Below, in pieces: positions 53,095-64,000 of a DNA stretch of 64,000 nt. The notes beneath the pieces were generated by a model, which did not search any database, was not told where the DNA came from, and saw nothing but the letters and a program-made list of their open reading frames with translations. The stretch lies in contig JASANG010004128.1 in assembly GCA_030248215.1 (NCBI GenBank), positions 1 to 64,000 on the forward strand. Direction: 5' to 3'. The stretch is from Enoplolaimus lenunculus (Eukaryota; Nematoda; Enoplea; Enoplida; Thoracostomopsidae). Made by a program: the position numbers and the translations under genes. Each line of letters starts with the position of its first letter. Position 1 is the stretch's first letter.

Positions 53095-53590
53095 TGTTTT
53101 TGTAAGAAGGTACTACGTGTTAAAATAATCAAATCATATCATCATTGCAGCCCATGTTACTAATAGGTTTCTCCCAATTTATCAGGTAATATTCCAGTTT
53201 ACCAAAATAGCAGTTTCCCGGGTAATCTCTCGATTTCCCATAACCACAATTTTCCGGATAATTTCAAAATTTCACAAAATTAAGTAATATACCAATTTCC
53301 CAAAATCCGTGCGAAAACATGGAAATCAAAATGTCAGTTTCAGAGTAAAATCCCAATAGGCTGAGGTTTAGGATTAGGCAAAAGAAGGAGGATGGGTCTG
53401 CACACACCTTTCCCTCCTCCACTAGGAAGGAGGTGGAGGACGAGGGAGGGAAAACTTGAGCACCCTCCTCCTCCACAGGTGGAAAACGATGGATACATGT
53501 TTGCAAAAATTACCCAGCTTGGTTCATATAGCTTAAGCACGAACACATGTCAAGCTTTATGAAGTTTCTTTTTGTCCGAATAGCCAAGAC
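53095..53590. other. 5' flank of the CYTH gene
   Basis: Contains CCCAGTTT/TTTCCC words spaced at about 25-35 bp (53170-53300), which look like a degenerate short tandem repeat, and a purine/pyrimidine block TCCTCCAC at 53400-53480. No gene is supported. Confidence 0.4.
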
Positions 53591-53945
53591 CAGGATGCAA
53601 CCGGTATTATAAAATACCGGAACCGTAGTTAAAAAATACCGGAACCGGAAAATAAAAAATATTTGTTGCCAAAAAATTTATTTTTAAGCGCTATTTTACC
53701 GCTTTTAATGCTGTAAACACACCATTTAGAATGCCAAAATCCTGAAACAAACGCATAGTAGGTGGAAACATATGATAAATTATGGAGTATGGCACATACT
53801 GAAAATTTTGGCAATGCACGCTCGGACAATTTTATATATGTTAGAATAATATACCAATTTTTGTCCAATTTTCGAAAGAGAAAATTTTTTCGATAATAAA
53901 AATATCGAAAAATTCCGGTGAAAAAAATACCAGATTTCTTAAGCG
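53591..53945 (-). mobile_element. hAT-type 'CCGGAA' element, one end lost
   Basis: Left end CAGGATGCAACCGGTATT, with interior words AGCGCTATTTTACCGCTTTTAA and ATATACCAATTTTTGTCC shared in reverse with 48792-49203. The other terminus runs into a tandem repeat at about 53945 and no target duplication can be assigned. Confidence 0.55.
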
Positions 53946-54120
53946 TCATTTTTGAGGGTAAATAAATGGCGTTACATTTTTAGAGGGCAATAAAATAGCT
54001 TCACACTTTGGACCGTAATTAAATGGCGTCATATTTTTGAGGGTAACTATATGACGTCATACTTTTTAAAAGGTAATTAAACAAGCGCCATTTTTGAGGG
54101 TAATTAAATAGCGTTTTTTT
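53945..54120 (+). repeat. Degenerate tandem repeat of about 36 bp
   Basis: About five units built on GGGTAATTAAATGGCGTCAT and ATTTTTGA, with length variation and insertions. Confidence 0.7.
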
Positions 54121-54855
54121 GGAGGTTACAGCAATTTCGGTAGCGAAATTTTGCCAAATTTTGTAAAGAGCAACACTAAAATCAAGAATAATTTACCTAC
54201 AGATATTTGCTAAAATTAGTAGTGAACATCATTTTAACTACATAGTTACGCCTCACCTCCGGCTTCTTATCCGGATCCAGCAAATTTTTGAACTCTGTCT
54301 ACGGTATTTTCCACCTCCAGTTGCACTGTGGTTTTAATGGATCTTCAAGTGCTGCTTAGAATTGAGTTACATAACTCTAAATTTCAACCCTGAGAGGATT
54401 GTTTAGTCTAAAATCTACAAAAACTTCCACAAATTTGGTTTTACAATTCGCTATCAGTTCACCCAAAACCAAAATTTTATTCAAAACATAACAGCACAAA
54501 ACCATAACAAAATGCGAGGTACAAAGTTAGCAATGCTTAAAATGACTCGAAGATATATCGCATTCAAAATTTTGACTGAATTATAGCTAATAGCTCCTTA
54601 TGAACATAAACATAGCGGAATTCGTGGCATTTCCACAACTGAAATAGACATCGATTTCTACGCAAAGGGGTAGCTGTTTACGTATTGAGGAACAACCGGA
54701 CAGCCATGTTTCGATCATAAAGGAAAACGACACAGCCATCATTGTACATCGGCGGTCAGCCTCCGATAGAATGTTTCCTGGAAATTGCCAATTTCGGTTG
54801 TGAAATTTATCGTACTTTATAAAATTGGTGCAATGCAACGAGTTCGTCAATAAGT
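54121..54855. other. Intergenic sequence without recognised features
   Basis: Downstream of the RRP12 gene. The 87-codon minus frame at 54587-54850 has no recognisable domain. Confidence 0.35.
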
Positions 54856-54889
54856 TTGAAACAATTCATTGGCAACCATATCTTTCGCA

Positions 54890-55125
54890 GCAAGATTTAA
54901 AAATTGGACAGCTATAGATTTGCGTTGGGAAAACGGGAAAATGGGACAGTTCTGATTCGGGCAAACGGATAAGCAATATATTCTCGTCGGGAAGACACGG
55001 CAGCAATATTTGATAGTTTTATATTTTCGCTTGGAAAATAGGAGAATGGCACAGCTATATATTTCAACAGGAAAAACGGTAAAATTGGACATATATTTTT
55101 TCATTGGGTAAACGGGTGACACAAA
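54890..55125 (-). repeat. Degenerate tandem repeat of about 39 bp
   Basis: Units vary around GACAGCTATAGATTTGCGTT followed by GGGAAAACGGGAAAATGG (54908, 55022-55060 and neighbours). The 91-codon minus frame here follows the repeat. Confidence 0.6.
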
Positions 55126-55370
55126 AACCGCAGCTGAAGGTCTACAAATTTTGCTAAAGCCAGAAGTGAAGTAACTCTAGGTCATCCGTGCAATTAAAGT
55201 TCTCAAAATCACCACAAATAAAAAACCAAGCACTTTTTACAAAAATACGTATGTTTTATTACCAAAATTTTACGCAACCACTCAAAAAATTCTAGTGGTC
55301 CAGGACGTCGCTTTTTTGTTTCAGTGCCAAAGGCAGACCTCCGGTTGTACCCTGATAATGAGCTATATTG

Positions 55371-58300
55371 TTATAAAGATTTCAATCTTTTACTTCGACC
55401 TTTAGCCGCACCTTTCTTTGCACCGTGCACCAAGTTTTTATATCGTCCTTGAAGTTTCGCTCGTTTTCGCTTATTCAACGTACTATGGTCAAACGGCAAA
55501 TAAACATACGGATCGTATGCGCCAGGTTTTTTTGCATCTCCATATTGTTTCTGCTTCGGATCGGGTTTGGCACTGACAGCTCTTCGCGACCCCGAACCTT
55601 TCTCGAATGCTGCTCCCTTTAGTATTTTCGCCTTAGCTGGTCGTCCCACATAGTCGCTGTCGCTTTCACTTTCACTGTCTACCGAAAGAAGTCGCTTTCT
55701 TGACTCGTTTTTCTGCTGCTCACAATGGGAATCATCTGGATTTTCTTGAATCACAATCCGACCGTCTTTACCAACAGGAAACTCAGCATCATCTAGCTTA
55801 CCCAATAATTTTTGTTTATCATTGACCGAACTTGGTTTGACAGTACTGACATTAAGCGCTGCTTTCGGATCCAACAAATCAAGTACGTCGTTGCCTGTAG
55901 TACAGTCACTGTAATCTTTGATAGACTCACGTAGCCACACGGGCGCGCGCACTAAACTTGTGGACTTAACAGATTTCCGTGACTGCCTGCTTTTATTATG
56001 TAAGTCGACTTCATCATCGCTTAGTTCTAAATCTGAGTCTTGCAGCAATTCCGCAATTGTTTCCGGCTTAGTCGACAGTCCTGATACTATCGTAGCCGCC
56101 GTTGACGCACCAATTGATTCCGTATCATTGTTTAATGTCTCAGATTTGCTATGTTTGTTTGCCATTTTCCTCGCACGACGAACAATCAGCTTCTTAGCAT
56201 TACGCAACTGCTTATGGTACTGTTCCGGCACATGTGGTACGACACATTCATAGTTTAACCGTTTCACGGCTTTTACCAGTACTTTGCGAACAAGGAACCG
56301 AAAATGATTCTGACAGTCGGAAGAAAGTGTGAACAACGATGGCAAAACAATATCAGCAAATTGCTCAACTGTGACCTGCGGACTTACAACGAAAAACGTT
56401 TTTAAGAAAGATAACGCAGATTCCACTAGACGCCTGTGCTCGTGACGTAAACTAATAAGAATGCGAGAAATCACGATACTAAGCATTGTAGTCATACTTG
56501 TTCGGAACTCACATAACAACAGGCGACAAGCAATAAAACATGCCGTAGATTTTGTTACAGCATCTATCGTCAAATCTTCCGATTCATTGGCCGCTGGGCA
56601 CCACGCCAAAATCCATCGAAACATATCATCAAGACCATTCACACAACTGACAGCGCTAGATTCACATGCCAGCGGCACGTATTTAACTATTGCAACTAAT
56701 GTTTGAGCGGACGCTTCTTTTACTTTGCGGTTAGAATTACAAAGTGAAAGTATGACTTCAGGCAGCAATGGTTTCACCAAACGAGAAACTTCTACAATCG
56801 ATGGAATAGCTTCCAAAGACGAAGCATTATTTGCAGCTGACAAGACTATTACTAACTTTTGAATACATCGCAATCGTACTGCTGTCGCTGATGGACTTAT
56901 ATTGATCTTTTCGTCACACAACACGTCGATCAGATCGCCAAAATTCGACGCAACAAAGGATAAAGCGTCCTTTCCATTTGTATCAGAAATATTCGAATCG
57001 TTTTCATTTTTAGCGTCCTGTTTACAATTATAGACAGTCGCAAAAGCAAGAACCTCGTACAGAAAACGGTACGCTTTCTTTACCATAGTATTGTCGCTGC
57101 TATTCGACTTCATACATTTTAACACCGCACGCGAAGCTATTCCCAATGAACATTCATTTAATTTTACAACCAATGTTATGATAATATCCATCACAGCATG
57201 CCATGTTTCATTAGCATGTCTTCTGCTGGTTTGGTCATCATCTACATTGACATTGCTATCTAGCTTACTTAACGCAATTTCTAAATACTGTCCAATTAAT
57301 TTTTCATCGACAATTGGAACAAATACTCGAATTGTTTCAAGCAACGACAAATGAACACTTTTCTTATCATATCCATCGGAACCCACAAGCACGCTTTCAT
57401 TAGAAATATCATCATCGATATAAAGTTTAAAGAAAATTGGCATAAAGTTTCTTGAGTATTTCGCAACACAAGCAATACGTTTGTCATCGGTAACCAAGGA
57501 AATCACAAGTCTTCTTAAACTTCCAAGAATAGTGAGTCTTAAATCTCTGCGATCAAGTAACGCCATCCCAAACAGCTGTGCGCACCTAGAAAACGACGTA
57601 TCAACATCGTTGGGGCGATTGCAGAATGCAGGCAGTAAATCCCACAGCTGTGCTTCAATGGTTTTCAAGATAGTTTTCATTTGTGGCGAAACTAATAACC
57701 CGGAATTGCAATCATCGGGTCGGAAACTTGAGCTTCCCGTCTTTATGTATGAGTGAACATTTTGTGCGAGCGGTAATATTTCATCCACAAAATAATTCAA
57801 TTGTGCATTTGGACCGATATTCCGGCGAAGCAAAGGCAATAACCAGCTGCGTCGAAAATCTGTTCCAGCCACAATAAGAGTCGGATTCAAATGTAATGGA
57901 ACTGCTCTCAGTACAGCACCGGCACCAACATACTTAATTGCCGAGCCAATAATGATATCTAAACTGTGTTGCATATCCGCATAGGCGTTATCCCGCAGTT
58001 CAGTAGCACATTTTAAAAGTTTTGAAAAATGTTCCAGTTGGCAGCATAACTCCCCAGTGTGCTTGAAAAACTCTGAAATAGCTTGAAATAACGTAGGCCA
58101 GTGTGGAACAAGCTGTTGATCCAATAGTTTTATCATTTTCTGCATTACTATATCAAGGAACGCTATCTCGTCCTCTTTCATTCCACCAGGCTTGGCACAC
58201 ACCGTCTCTATACAAGGTTCTAACATCCGTGTCAGTTCTTTTGTAACCACGGTATAAGTGGCTGTAGTGGAGTCGGCACACAGAAATTTAGCAATAAAGT

Positions 58301-61300
58301 CGTCTATTAGTTTTGAAATGAAAGTAACGCAAGCGATTCCAGCTTTGCTCTTCACTAAAACGATATGCACCCCTACAATAGAATCAAGCCAGTATCCAAG
58401 CACCCGGGTATCGTTAACCGGTGGCTGGTACTCGTACAAAGCTGATACAATATCAACTAACGTATCTGGGCTAATCTGATCCTCGCTAGGGTTTGATCTA
58501 AAAAACACAGACAGTGCATTCAATGCTCCAATGCGCACAAGTATACTGGGCAAAACCGACATCAGCTGCATTAGTCCGGTAAGCATTGTTTTTATTTGAC
58601 CATGTGACAAGTACTGCATGCATCCGGAAGCTAAATTTAGTGCAAACAACACTGTTTTCTCGACACCTTTTGGCTCATTTTTTCCTATCTGATCGGCGTT
58701 AATTCCCGTAACTCCCTTCCGAAATTCCGATATACAAATGTCAACTACGACATCCCCAATCGGATGATGTTTTAACTTTTGCTCTCTACGACCTATTTGA
58801 CTTTTATGGTTTGCGTCTATTTTTGATTCCGCACGAGTTAACATTAAAACGTTGACAACTGTTTCGTGTGCTGCTTTACGTACTCTGGGTTTATCACAAA
58901 GACACGTCGACAGCACTGCCTCCAACATAGCACGAGCTTGCTTAACACTTTCTGTCACAGGATCGACACACCAAAATTTCGAAGGCTGACAATACAATAA
59001 TGAACCTGCGACACATACTGCATAGCGATACGCAGCGTTTCGAGTTGATGCACGCATATTATGATTGTTCCCATTAGACAATGTATTACTGACACATCGA
59101 TACAGCAGCGGTAAAACTATTTGTGTGGCACTAAGGAAATGTGATCGGAGCGTAGCTATGCTGATGCGTCTTATCACAAGACTTAGCAGGTACAAAGCAG
59201 CAGCAACAAGCTTCTCGTTTTCCAAAGTAATAGTTCTTTCTCCGTATTCCGGTTTGGATAGTACACTTAACAACGCCGCGTAGTACTCCGTTTCAGTTTC
59301 GCTGGTACTGCATTTTGACTGAATAAGCTCGGTAACACTTGCTAGAACAGCAATGACGTCTTTATGCAGAGCCGATCCAGACCTAAAATATACGAATGCA
59401 TACGAATTTAAAATGACACTATCGGTTAGGAACGAAATTCGTTTGCTAAAATTTCAGAAACAAATACTTATGCTTGACTTAATACAAAATACTCAGGGTC
59501 CGAAGACGTCAAACGATCTTGAAAATGTAAACCAAAATGCAGAGGTGTTTCCAGAAGCTCTATATCTTGCATATATATGAAAACAGCACTTTTTAAGAAT
59601 ATATGTACCCTAAACCTGGTTGGCAACGAATTCACGATAAGATTGACCAGGTTGTTAACGAATTCACGATAAGATCGAATATGAATCTAGTATTTTGTTC
59701 CCAAAATTTTCCATTTTAAACATCAGTAAATGTTGAAATTTACCGTAGCCAATAATCCTGCAACAAACTGTATGAGTTGTCGGATAAAGAAATTTGTACA
59801 ACTATATAATTAGACGCTAAAAGTTTTAAAGACATACTGGCCGACACAATACGATACACTGAAACATGTTTTTCGTTGGACGTTAAGCAGGACGCAAAGC
59901 GGAACTGGCTTATACTGGAATCGGAATCGTAACTACAAATTTTGTGACTATAAGGATAATTTGTAATAAGAAGTATAATATTAATTTAGGATGGCTGTTG
60001 GCTGACAAAAAACTTAAAAACGTCGCATGAACCAATTGGCAATCATTTTTCGGCTCTGTAAACCTAAACTACAATACATTAACTAATCGAAAGCAATTTA
60101 ATAGATAAATAATAAAGAAATTTTATACAACATTACAAAAGTAGGTCTAAAATTAAAATGTGCAAATTCCGATTCCGATTTATTGTGCAATCGGAATCGG
60201 AATTCGTTTTGAATCGAATTTCTAATCGGAATCTGTATTCTGATTGCACCCTCACGTTAAGTAGGTTTTATGACAAAGTTTAAATGAATTTGCCGACGCC
60301 CAGCACTAACTAGAATTTTTGTCCCGCATACTCGATTATGACTCACTTCCAATCGCGATGTATCTTACTGAACGTCGCATTTGAACACTTTGTAAAATGG
60401 CTGATCGCCGATTCAGCTTCAGTACTCGATTCATCGTGCTCTTCTTTAGGAATTTCTACAGACAGACGTGTACTGTCTTGCCGCACTCTCTCAGCGACCA
60501 AACAAGGCTATAAGCAAAATTGAAAGATATATAATTCATAATGAACTAAAATACAGGGCTTCAACAGAAACTATGGTCCCGGATCAGGAACTAACCTTTC
60601 CAGCCAGAACCACAACCGGAATTTAAAATATTTTTACACCAAATTACAATTTTACTCTTTGCTGAACAATATAGTCAAAAACGTCCTTAAGCGAGTTATT
60701 CACAATTTTTTAGTGTTTCATCAACTTTACACAATTACTCAGCCAATATTTTAATTCAACAACTTATTAGCTAAACCTAGCTTCTCCACAGCGGGGGGGC
60801 CTAGCACTTTTCGTTTCAATGTTAAAACGTAAAGACCTGGACTTTTTTGAGGCGGACATTCGGCAAAATGTGATTTTATATTACGCTGAGTACTCATAAT
60901 TTTTAATAGCGTTACAAATACCGGTAGTAACTAGTACAATTCAATATAGTAACTAGTACAATTCAATAACGAACTGAAAAGCACAATTATATAAAGACCG
61001 TTTCAGAGCATACAGCATTCGAAAGTACCTTGCAGCAACAAGTTCAACCCGCCTGAGCCTTATGATAAACTGAAGCTGTGACTAATATATAAAATATATG
61101 TTAATCACTGTTTCAATTATAGATTATCTACATTTTATATAATTGTGCTTCTTTCAACTTCTGGTAAAGTTGCCAGTAATATTAGTTAAAATTATTGTTA
61201 TTAGCGTTTGCGGGGAGTTTTTGTCATGCTGAGCGATGAGTAATCTTCAGTTGAGTTGGAAACACGATCTAGAATAAAAAATGGTCCAAAAAGTCGGCTT

Positions 61301-61932
61301 GCAAAATTTTAAGCCTGCCCCCCCCAGGAAAACTGCCCCCCAGCAATATTAGCTGCCCCCAGGAAACTACTGGGGGGCCAAGAAACGCCCCTCGGCGGAA
61401 ATTTTCAAGCTGTGGAGAAGCCAGTAAACTATACAATATAAATGGCATTCATTTAGTACTAAAAATTTTGCAACTACAAATTTTCTTATGTTTTATTAAT
61501 TTGGCACAATACCGTGAAATTTCTGCCCTTGCATTCTGCAGTGGCGATACAGGAGCAGAACTCTATTTTTGCAAGAATTCCGGTCGGAACACAGATTCCG
61601 GTGAAATCCTGCCAAATAGGTAGTTTAAAACACAGTACCTTGTACAGCCATATGTAGAACGTTGCTCAGTACCACCTGCGCCTAAAGGACGGTTACAAAT
61701 TAACCTCGGTTTCAAAATGGTTTAAGCAAGCTGGTACGCAGGTCACAAGTCAGAAATTTAAATAACAGGAGGATTCAACACAACCTACCTGATTATCAAC
61801 AACAAGCGAATTGAAACGCTTCAGTAACACATTTGCAATATCTCTGTGTTTTGTGATTCGCGGATTTGAATCACTGCTGTGACCACGAGCCCACCTTACT
61901 TGCTTCACAGTTTTGCCTCTGTATTTTGTCAT
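55371..61932 (-). CDS. RRP12 ribosome-biogenesis HEAT-repeat protein (3 exons)
   Basis: Exons on the minus strand are 61932-61789, 60507-60347 and 59382-55371, joined in phase 0 (AATCAG|gtaggt to cttatag|CCT) and phase 2 (TGGAA|gtgagt to attttag|G). The product has 1438 residues, slightly longer than the human protein (about 1300). The first exon has RWARGHSSDSNPRITKHR, the conserved RRP12 start. The second ends SNATFSKIHRDW, and the third begins ALHKDVIAVLASVTELI, again typical. The body is helical repeats, and the C-terminus is highly charged with a final basic block (KGRSKRLKSL). RRP12 is a HEAT-repeat nucleolar factor needed for pre-40S and pre-60S maturation and export. The obvious open frame begins only at 59273 with no ATG; the upstream exons resolve this. 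Confidence 0.95.
59616..59682 (+). repeat. Two-copy 32-bp direct repeat in RRP12 intron 2
   Basis: CAACGAATTCACGATAAGAT and TAACGAATTCACGATAAGAT lie next to each other, each preceded by a version of ACC(T/A)GGTTG. Confidence 0.8.
59888..60253 (+). mobile_element. hAT-type nonautonomous element in RRP12 intron 2
   Basis: Starts CAGGACGCAAAGCGG and ends CTGATTGCACCCTC. It is flanked by ACGTTAAG at 59880-59887 and ACGTTAAG at 60254-60261, a perfect 8-bp duplication. The interior is rich in AATCGGAATCGG. It is 366 bp without coding potential. Confidence 0.85.
60554..61611 (+). mobile_element. Likely hAT-type element in RRP12 intron 1, interrupted
   Basis: Left end CAGGGCTTCAACAGAAACT and right end (inverted) CAGGATTTCACCGGAATCT agree at most positions. 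The flanks CTAAAATA and CCAAATAG agree only partly. A later 648-bp element (60777-61424) sits inside, so the original element was about 410 bp. Confidence 0.55.
60777..61424 (+). mobile_element. Inverted-repeat element inside the hAT-type element
   Basis: Ends CTAGCTTCTCCACAGC and GCTGTGGAGAAGCCAG agree at 15 of 16 bases. It is flanked by TAAAC at 60772-60776 and TAAAC at 61425-61429 (5-bp duplication). It contains C/G runs near its right end (61318-61385) and a 22-bp tandem duplication (AGTAACTAGTACAATTCAAT, 60926-60968). No coding potential. Confidence 0.75.
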
Positions 61933-62323
61933 AGGTATATATAAACTTGTTACGTAAAAACATTTACAATACGTAAGTATATATATATATTGTTTTCAGG
62001 GTGCGACGGGATACCAAAAACTGACAGAGCCGGATAATCTAATATCAGGCTGGAGCCGGATAAAATCAAAACTAATATTATACTGCATTCAAATATCAGA
62101 ACGTAGCTTACAATTCTTCTTTCCGTGGCTTAAGCTACCCGAAGTGTTTACGTGACAAAATTTAACACCTCACGCCGACGCATTTCTAACACTTCGTCAG
62201 CGTCCCTATTATATACTATTCTATGTTTTGTAGCGTTGCGTTCAGTTGCAATATTCTTTTGGCCCGTGTTTTTTAAGGACATCTAGTTTTCCGTAGGTAC
62301 CATAAAACAGAAGTGGTTAAGAT
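61933..62323. other. 5' flank of RRP12
   Basis: On the minus strand TATATATACC lies within 15 bp of the ATG, and TA-rich sequence (61975-61992) follows. CAGGGTGCGACGGG at 61997 looks like one hAT-type terminus without a partner. No further gene is supported. Confidence 0.4.
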
Positions 62324-62537
62324 CAGGGATGGGAGTCTTGGTCTCAGTCTCGGCAAGCCTCGGTATTTGGCAGGTCTCGGTTTCTTGAGTCTCGGTGGTT
62401 TGGAACCGACACTAGAAATTGAGGATTCAGCAAATGGTGATAGGCCTGTAAAAATCAGAAGTTAACATGTTGAAGCAAGTAATGTTTGCTGAAAAAATTC
62501 TCTATGAATCAACGAATTTTCATAGTCACGCAATTTG
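62324..62537 (+). mobile_element. Truncated hAT-type element, 'GTCTCGG' family
   Basis: Begins CAGGGATGGGAGTCTTGGTC and follows 50421-50743 in reverse complement through AATTTTCATAGTCACGCAAT, then stops at a junction with a direct repeat. Confidence 0.65.
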
Positions 62538-62706
62538 AACGTATACGGTCACATGCAAACATTTACATTACTGAGAAATATGCTGAGACATATTCTGTTA
62601 CGCCCCTAGAATAACACTCGGCATCTATATCTGGTTTTCCAGCGTTATTGTAACTCAATAAATATTGTGAACGTATACGGTCACAGCAACACATTTACAT
62701 TACACG
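62536..62706 (+). repeat. Direct repeat pair about 133 bp apart
   Basis: GAACGTATACGGTCACA is followed by ACATTTACATTAC at 62537 and again at 62669. The interval includes TTACGCCCCTAGAATAAC, so an insertion may have separated the two copies. Confidence 0.65.
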
Positions 62707-62734
62707 TGTGAGAGAAAAATTATGTAAAAGTAAG

Positions 62735-63099
62735 CAGGGATCGACCGGATATTACTTTTACCGGATACCGGAACCGGATAGTAATGTTAGTACCGGAACC
62801 GAAGCCCGATATTAACCGTATATAGGGTATAAATCGTTGAAAATATGTCGTGCAAAAATATGAATTTGTGTATTTAAGATTAATATTTGGCGAAGATTTT
62901 TTATTCCCTGCCAGTGTCTATTCTTGACTTTCCGAAATTGCCACCGCTCCAAAATATCTAGTATTTCGACATGTAAAAAGCAGTTTTATGATATTTGGAA
63001 CCACAACCGCAAATATCTGGTAGGTTTAAACGGGATGCCGGAATCGGATGCCGCTTTTTGCCGGATATTGAACCAGAATAGCATTTCCGGTCGATCCTG
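62735..63099 (+). mobile_element. hAT-type nonautonomous element, exact 8-bp duplication
   Basis: Left end CAGGGATCGACCGGATATT, right end ATTTCCGGTCGATCCTG. It is flanked by AAAGTAAG at 62727-62734 and AAAGTAAG at 63100-63107, a perfect 8-bp duplication. It is 365 bp, rich in CCGGATA words, without coding potential. Confidence 0.88.
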
Positions 63100-63276
63100 A
63101 AAGTAAGTCAATCAGTTCGATGGTACTTAGCATAAATACGAATGATGGCATATAGTTTTTGAAGTTTTTTTAAACGTAATATCCGGCAAGTTAAAATACC
63201 GGAGCCCGATGTCGATTATGTAGATATAGTCACAGATGATTGTCAGGCACAAGTTAATGCAATATTCTTAGTGTGG

Positions 63277-64000
63277 TCATTTAAAGATTTGAAAATTATG
63301 CATGTTACTTTGTATGTTCAATCTTGGTTGCAGGTTTGTAATGAAAGTCGACTCCAAAATGTGTAGATCGAAAGTGGTGGTTGATTTGGAGGAAGTCTTT
63401 GGAGCCGGAGAAATGATTTCAGAGTCGCCCTCATTGCAAAAATGACCAGTTGATTGATTGTAATCAGCGATTGCTGATTTAAGCTTAGTGCTTGAAATAG
63501 TGGTTCGTAGGGTTCTATCAGAGATACGCTTGTGTTCGCAAATTCGTTTGAAGAGATGTCGGACTGTGGATCCGATGTAGTCTAACTCACAGTTAGAACA
63601 AGTATATTTGGAAACGATTGCAGGACTCAAGAGTAACGAAATTTTACCTTTGTAATTAAATAAAGAATTGATCTATTTTGTGATTTTAAAAAACAATTCT
63701 TAGTTCTAGTTTTTTTGTTGAAAAATGATCTTTAAACATCTTTTTCATCAACTGTTTTAGGTAGCAAATTGCGTTATCAATATAGTGTTGGCTAGAATTA
63801 GTACGAGCCGTTTGAAGTATTTGGTTCCACCAATTTAGACGAGTCAAATAGTGGCGATACATCTGCACGAGATACACACTACGATAATGCCGAAACGCCG
63901 ACGACAGCCAATGAAAGGAATGAAACCACAGTAGCAAACCTGGTTGATGGCTTCTCCCCGGAATGTCACCGAACACCAGGTACAAACCATTACACTTAAA
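63277..64000 (-). mobile_element. Penelope-like retroelement, GIY-YIG end, fossil copy
   Basis: The 117-residue frame at 63277-63630 has YTCSNCELDYIGSTVRHL, a conserved H/R stretch (RICEHK), and near the end LHILESTFITNLQPRLN. This is the layout of the GIY-YIG endonuclease that closes Penelope-like elements. The sequence before it on the minus strand (63640-63985) continues the linker from the reverse transcriptase side and looks degraded, with about two breaks visible. The element runs off the window edge. It is read here as an old, broken copy. Confidence 0.75.

Noticed and set aside
59273-59273. Start of RRP12 at this position
   Set aside because: The codon is TTG and the frame continues upstream to an acceptor at 59383; two further exons supply the conserved N-terminus.

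Overview
The window looks like nuclear DNA of a nematode. The support is a set of short tracts of the nematode telomere unit TTAGGC lying inside the sequence, an AT-rich background, a gene resembling the nematode acetylcholine-receptor auxiliary protein MOLO-1, and animal-type split genes (TASK-type potassium channel, RRP12, CYTH-domain protein). An early-branching repeat-rich nematode is possible, but the species is an inference I cannot test here.

Region 1 (40-25367) is one giant imperfect palindrome. A left arm (40 to about 10409) and a right arm (about 15112 to 25367) are reverse complements with a few percent of substitutions and small indels. They surround about 4.7 kb that holds a purine-rich minisatellite (about 12075-13300) and a shorter inner inverted segment. 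Each arm carries the same MOLO-1-like gene; the left copy can be spliced into an open 404-codon frame, while the right copy is damaged. The arms also carry an hAT-type miniature element, an element with telomeric repeats, and other dispersed repeats.

Region 2 (26080-29451, minus) is a three-exon gene for a 693-residue protein with a long polar N-terminus and four membrane segments, family unknown. From 29.5 to 35.2 kb there is mostly repeat: a TTAA-bounded element with a tRNA-like core, a tRNA-like SINE, and a 37-bp minisatellite.

Region 3 (35273-39685, minus) is a two-exon TASK-type two-pore potassium channel with an unusually long low-complexity tail. From 39.7 to 50.8 kb lie nested DNA transposons (a clear three-level nest at 43562-45068) and one small candidate gene at 47122-47566.

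Region 4 (50827-53094, minus) is a four-exon CYTH-domain gene whose exons are too short to show as long open frames. Region 5 (55371-61932, minus) is a three-exon RRP12 ribosome-biogenesis gene with introns filled by miniature elements. The window ends in more hAT-type elements and the GIY-YIG end of a degraded Penelope-like retroelement (63277 to the edge).

The recognised host genes are all single transcription units with no operon-like spacing. The strongest sequence-level results are the palindrome with its duplicated gene, the CYTH and RRP12 gene models rebuilt from splice phases, and several nonautonomous hAT elements with exact 8-bp target duplications.
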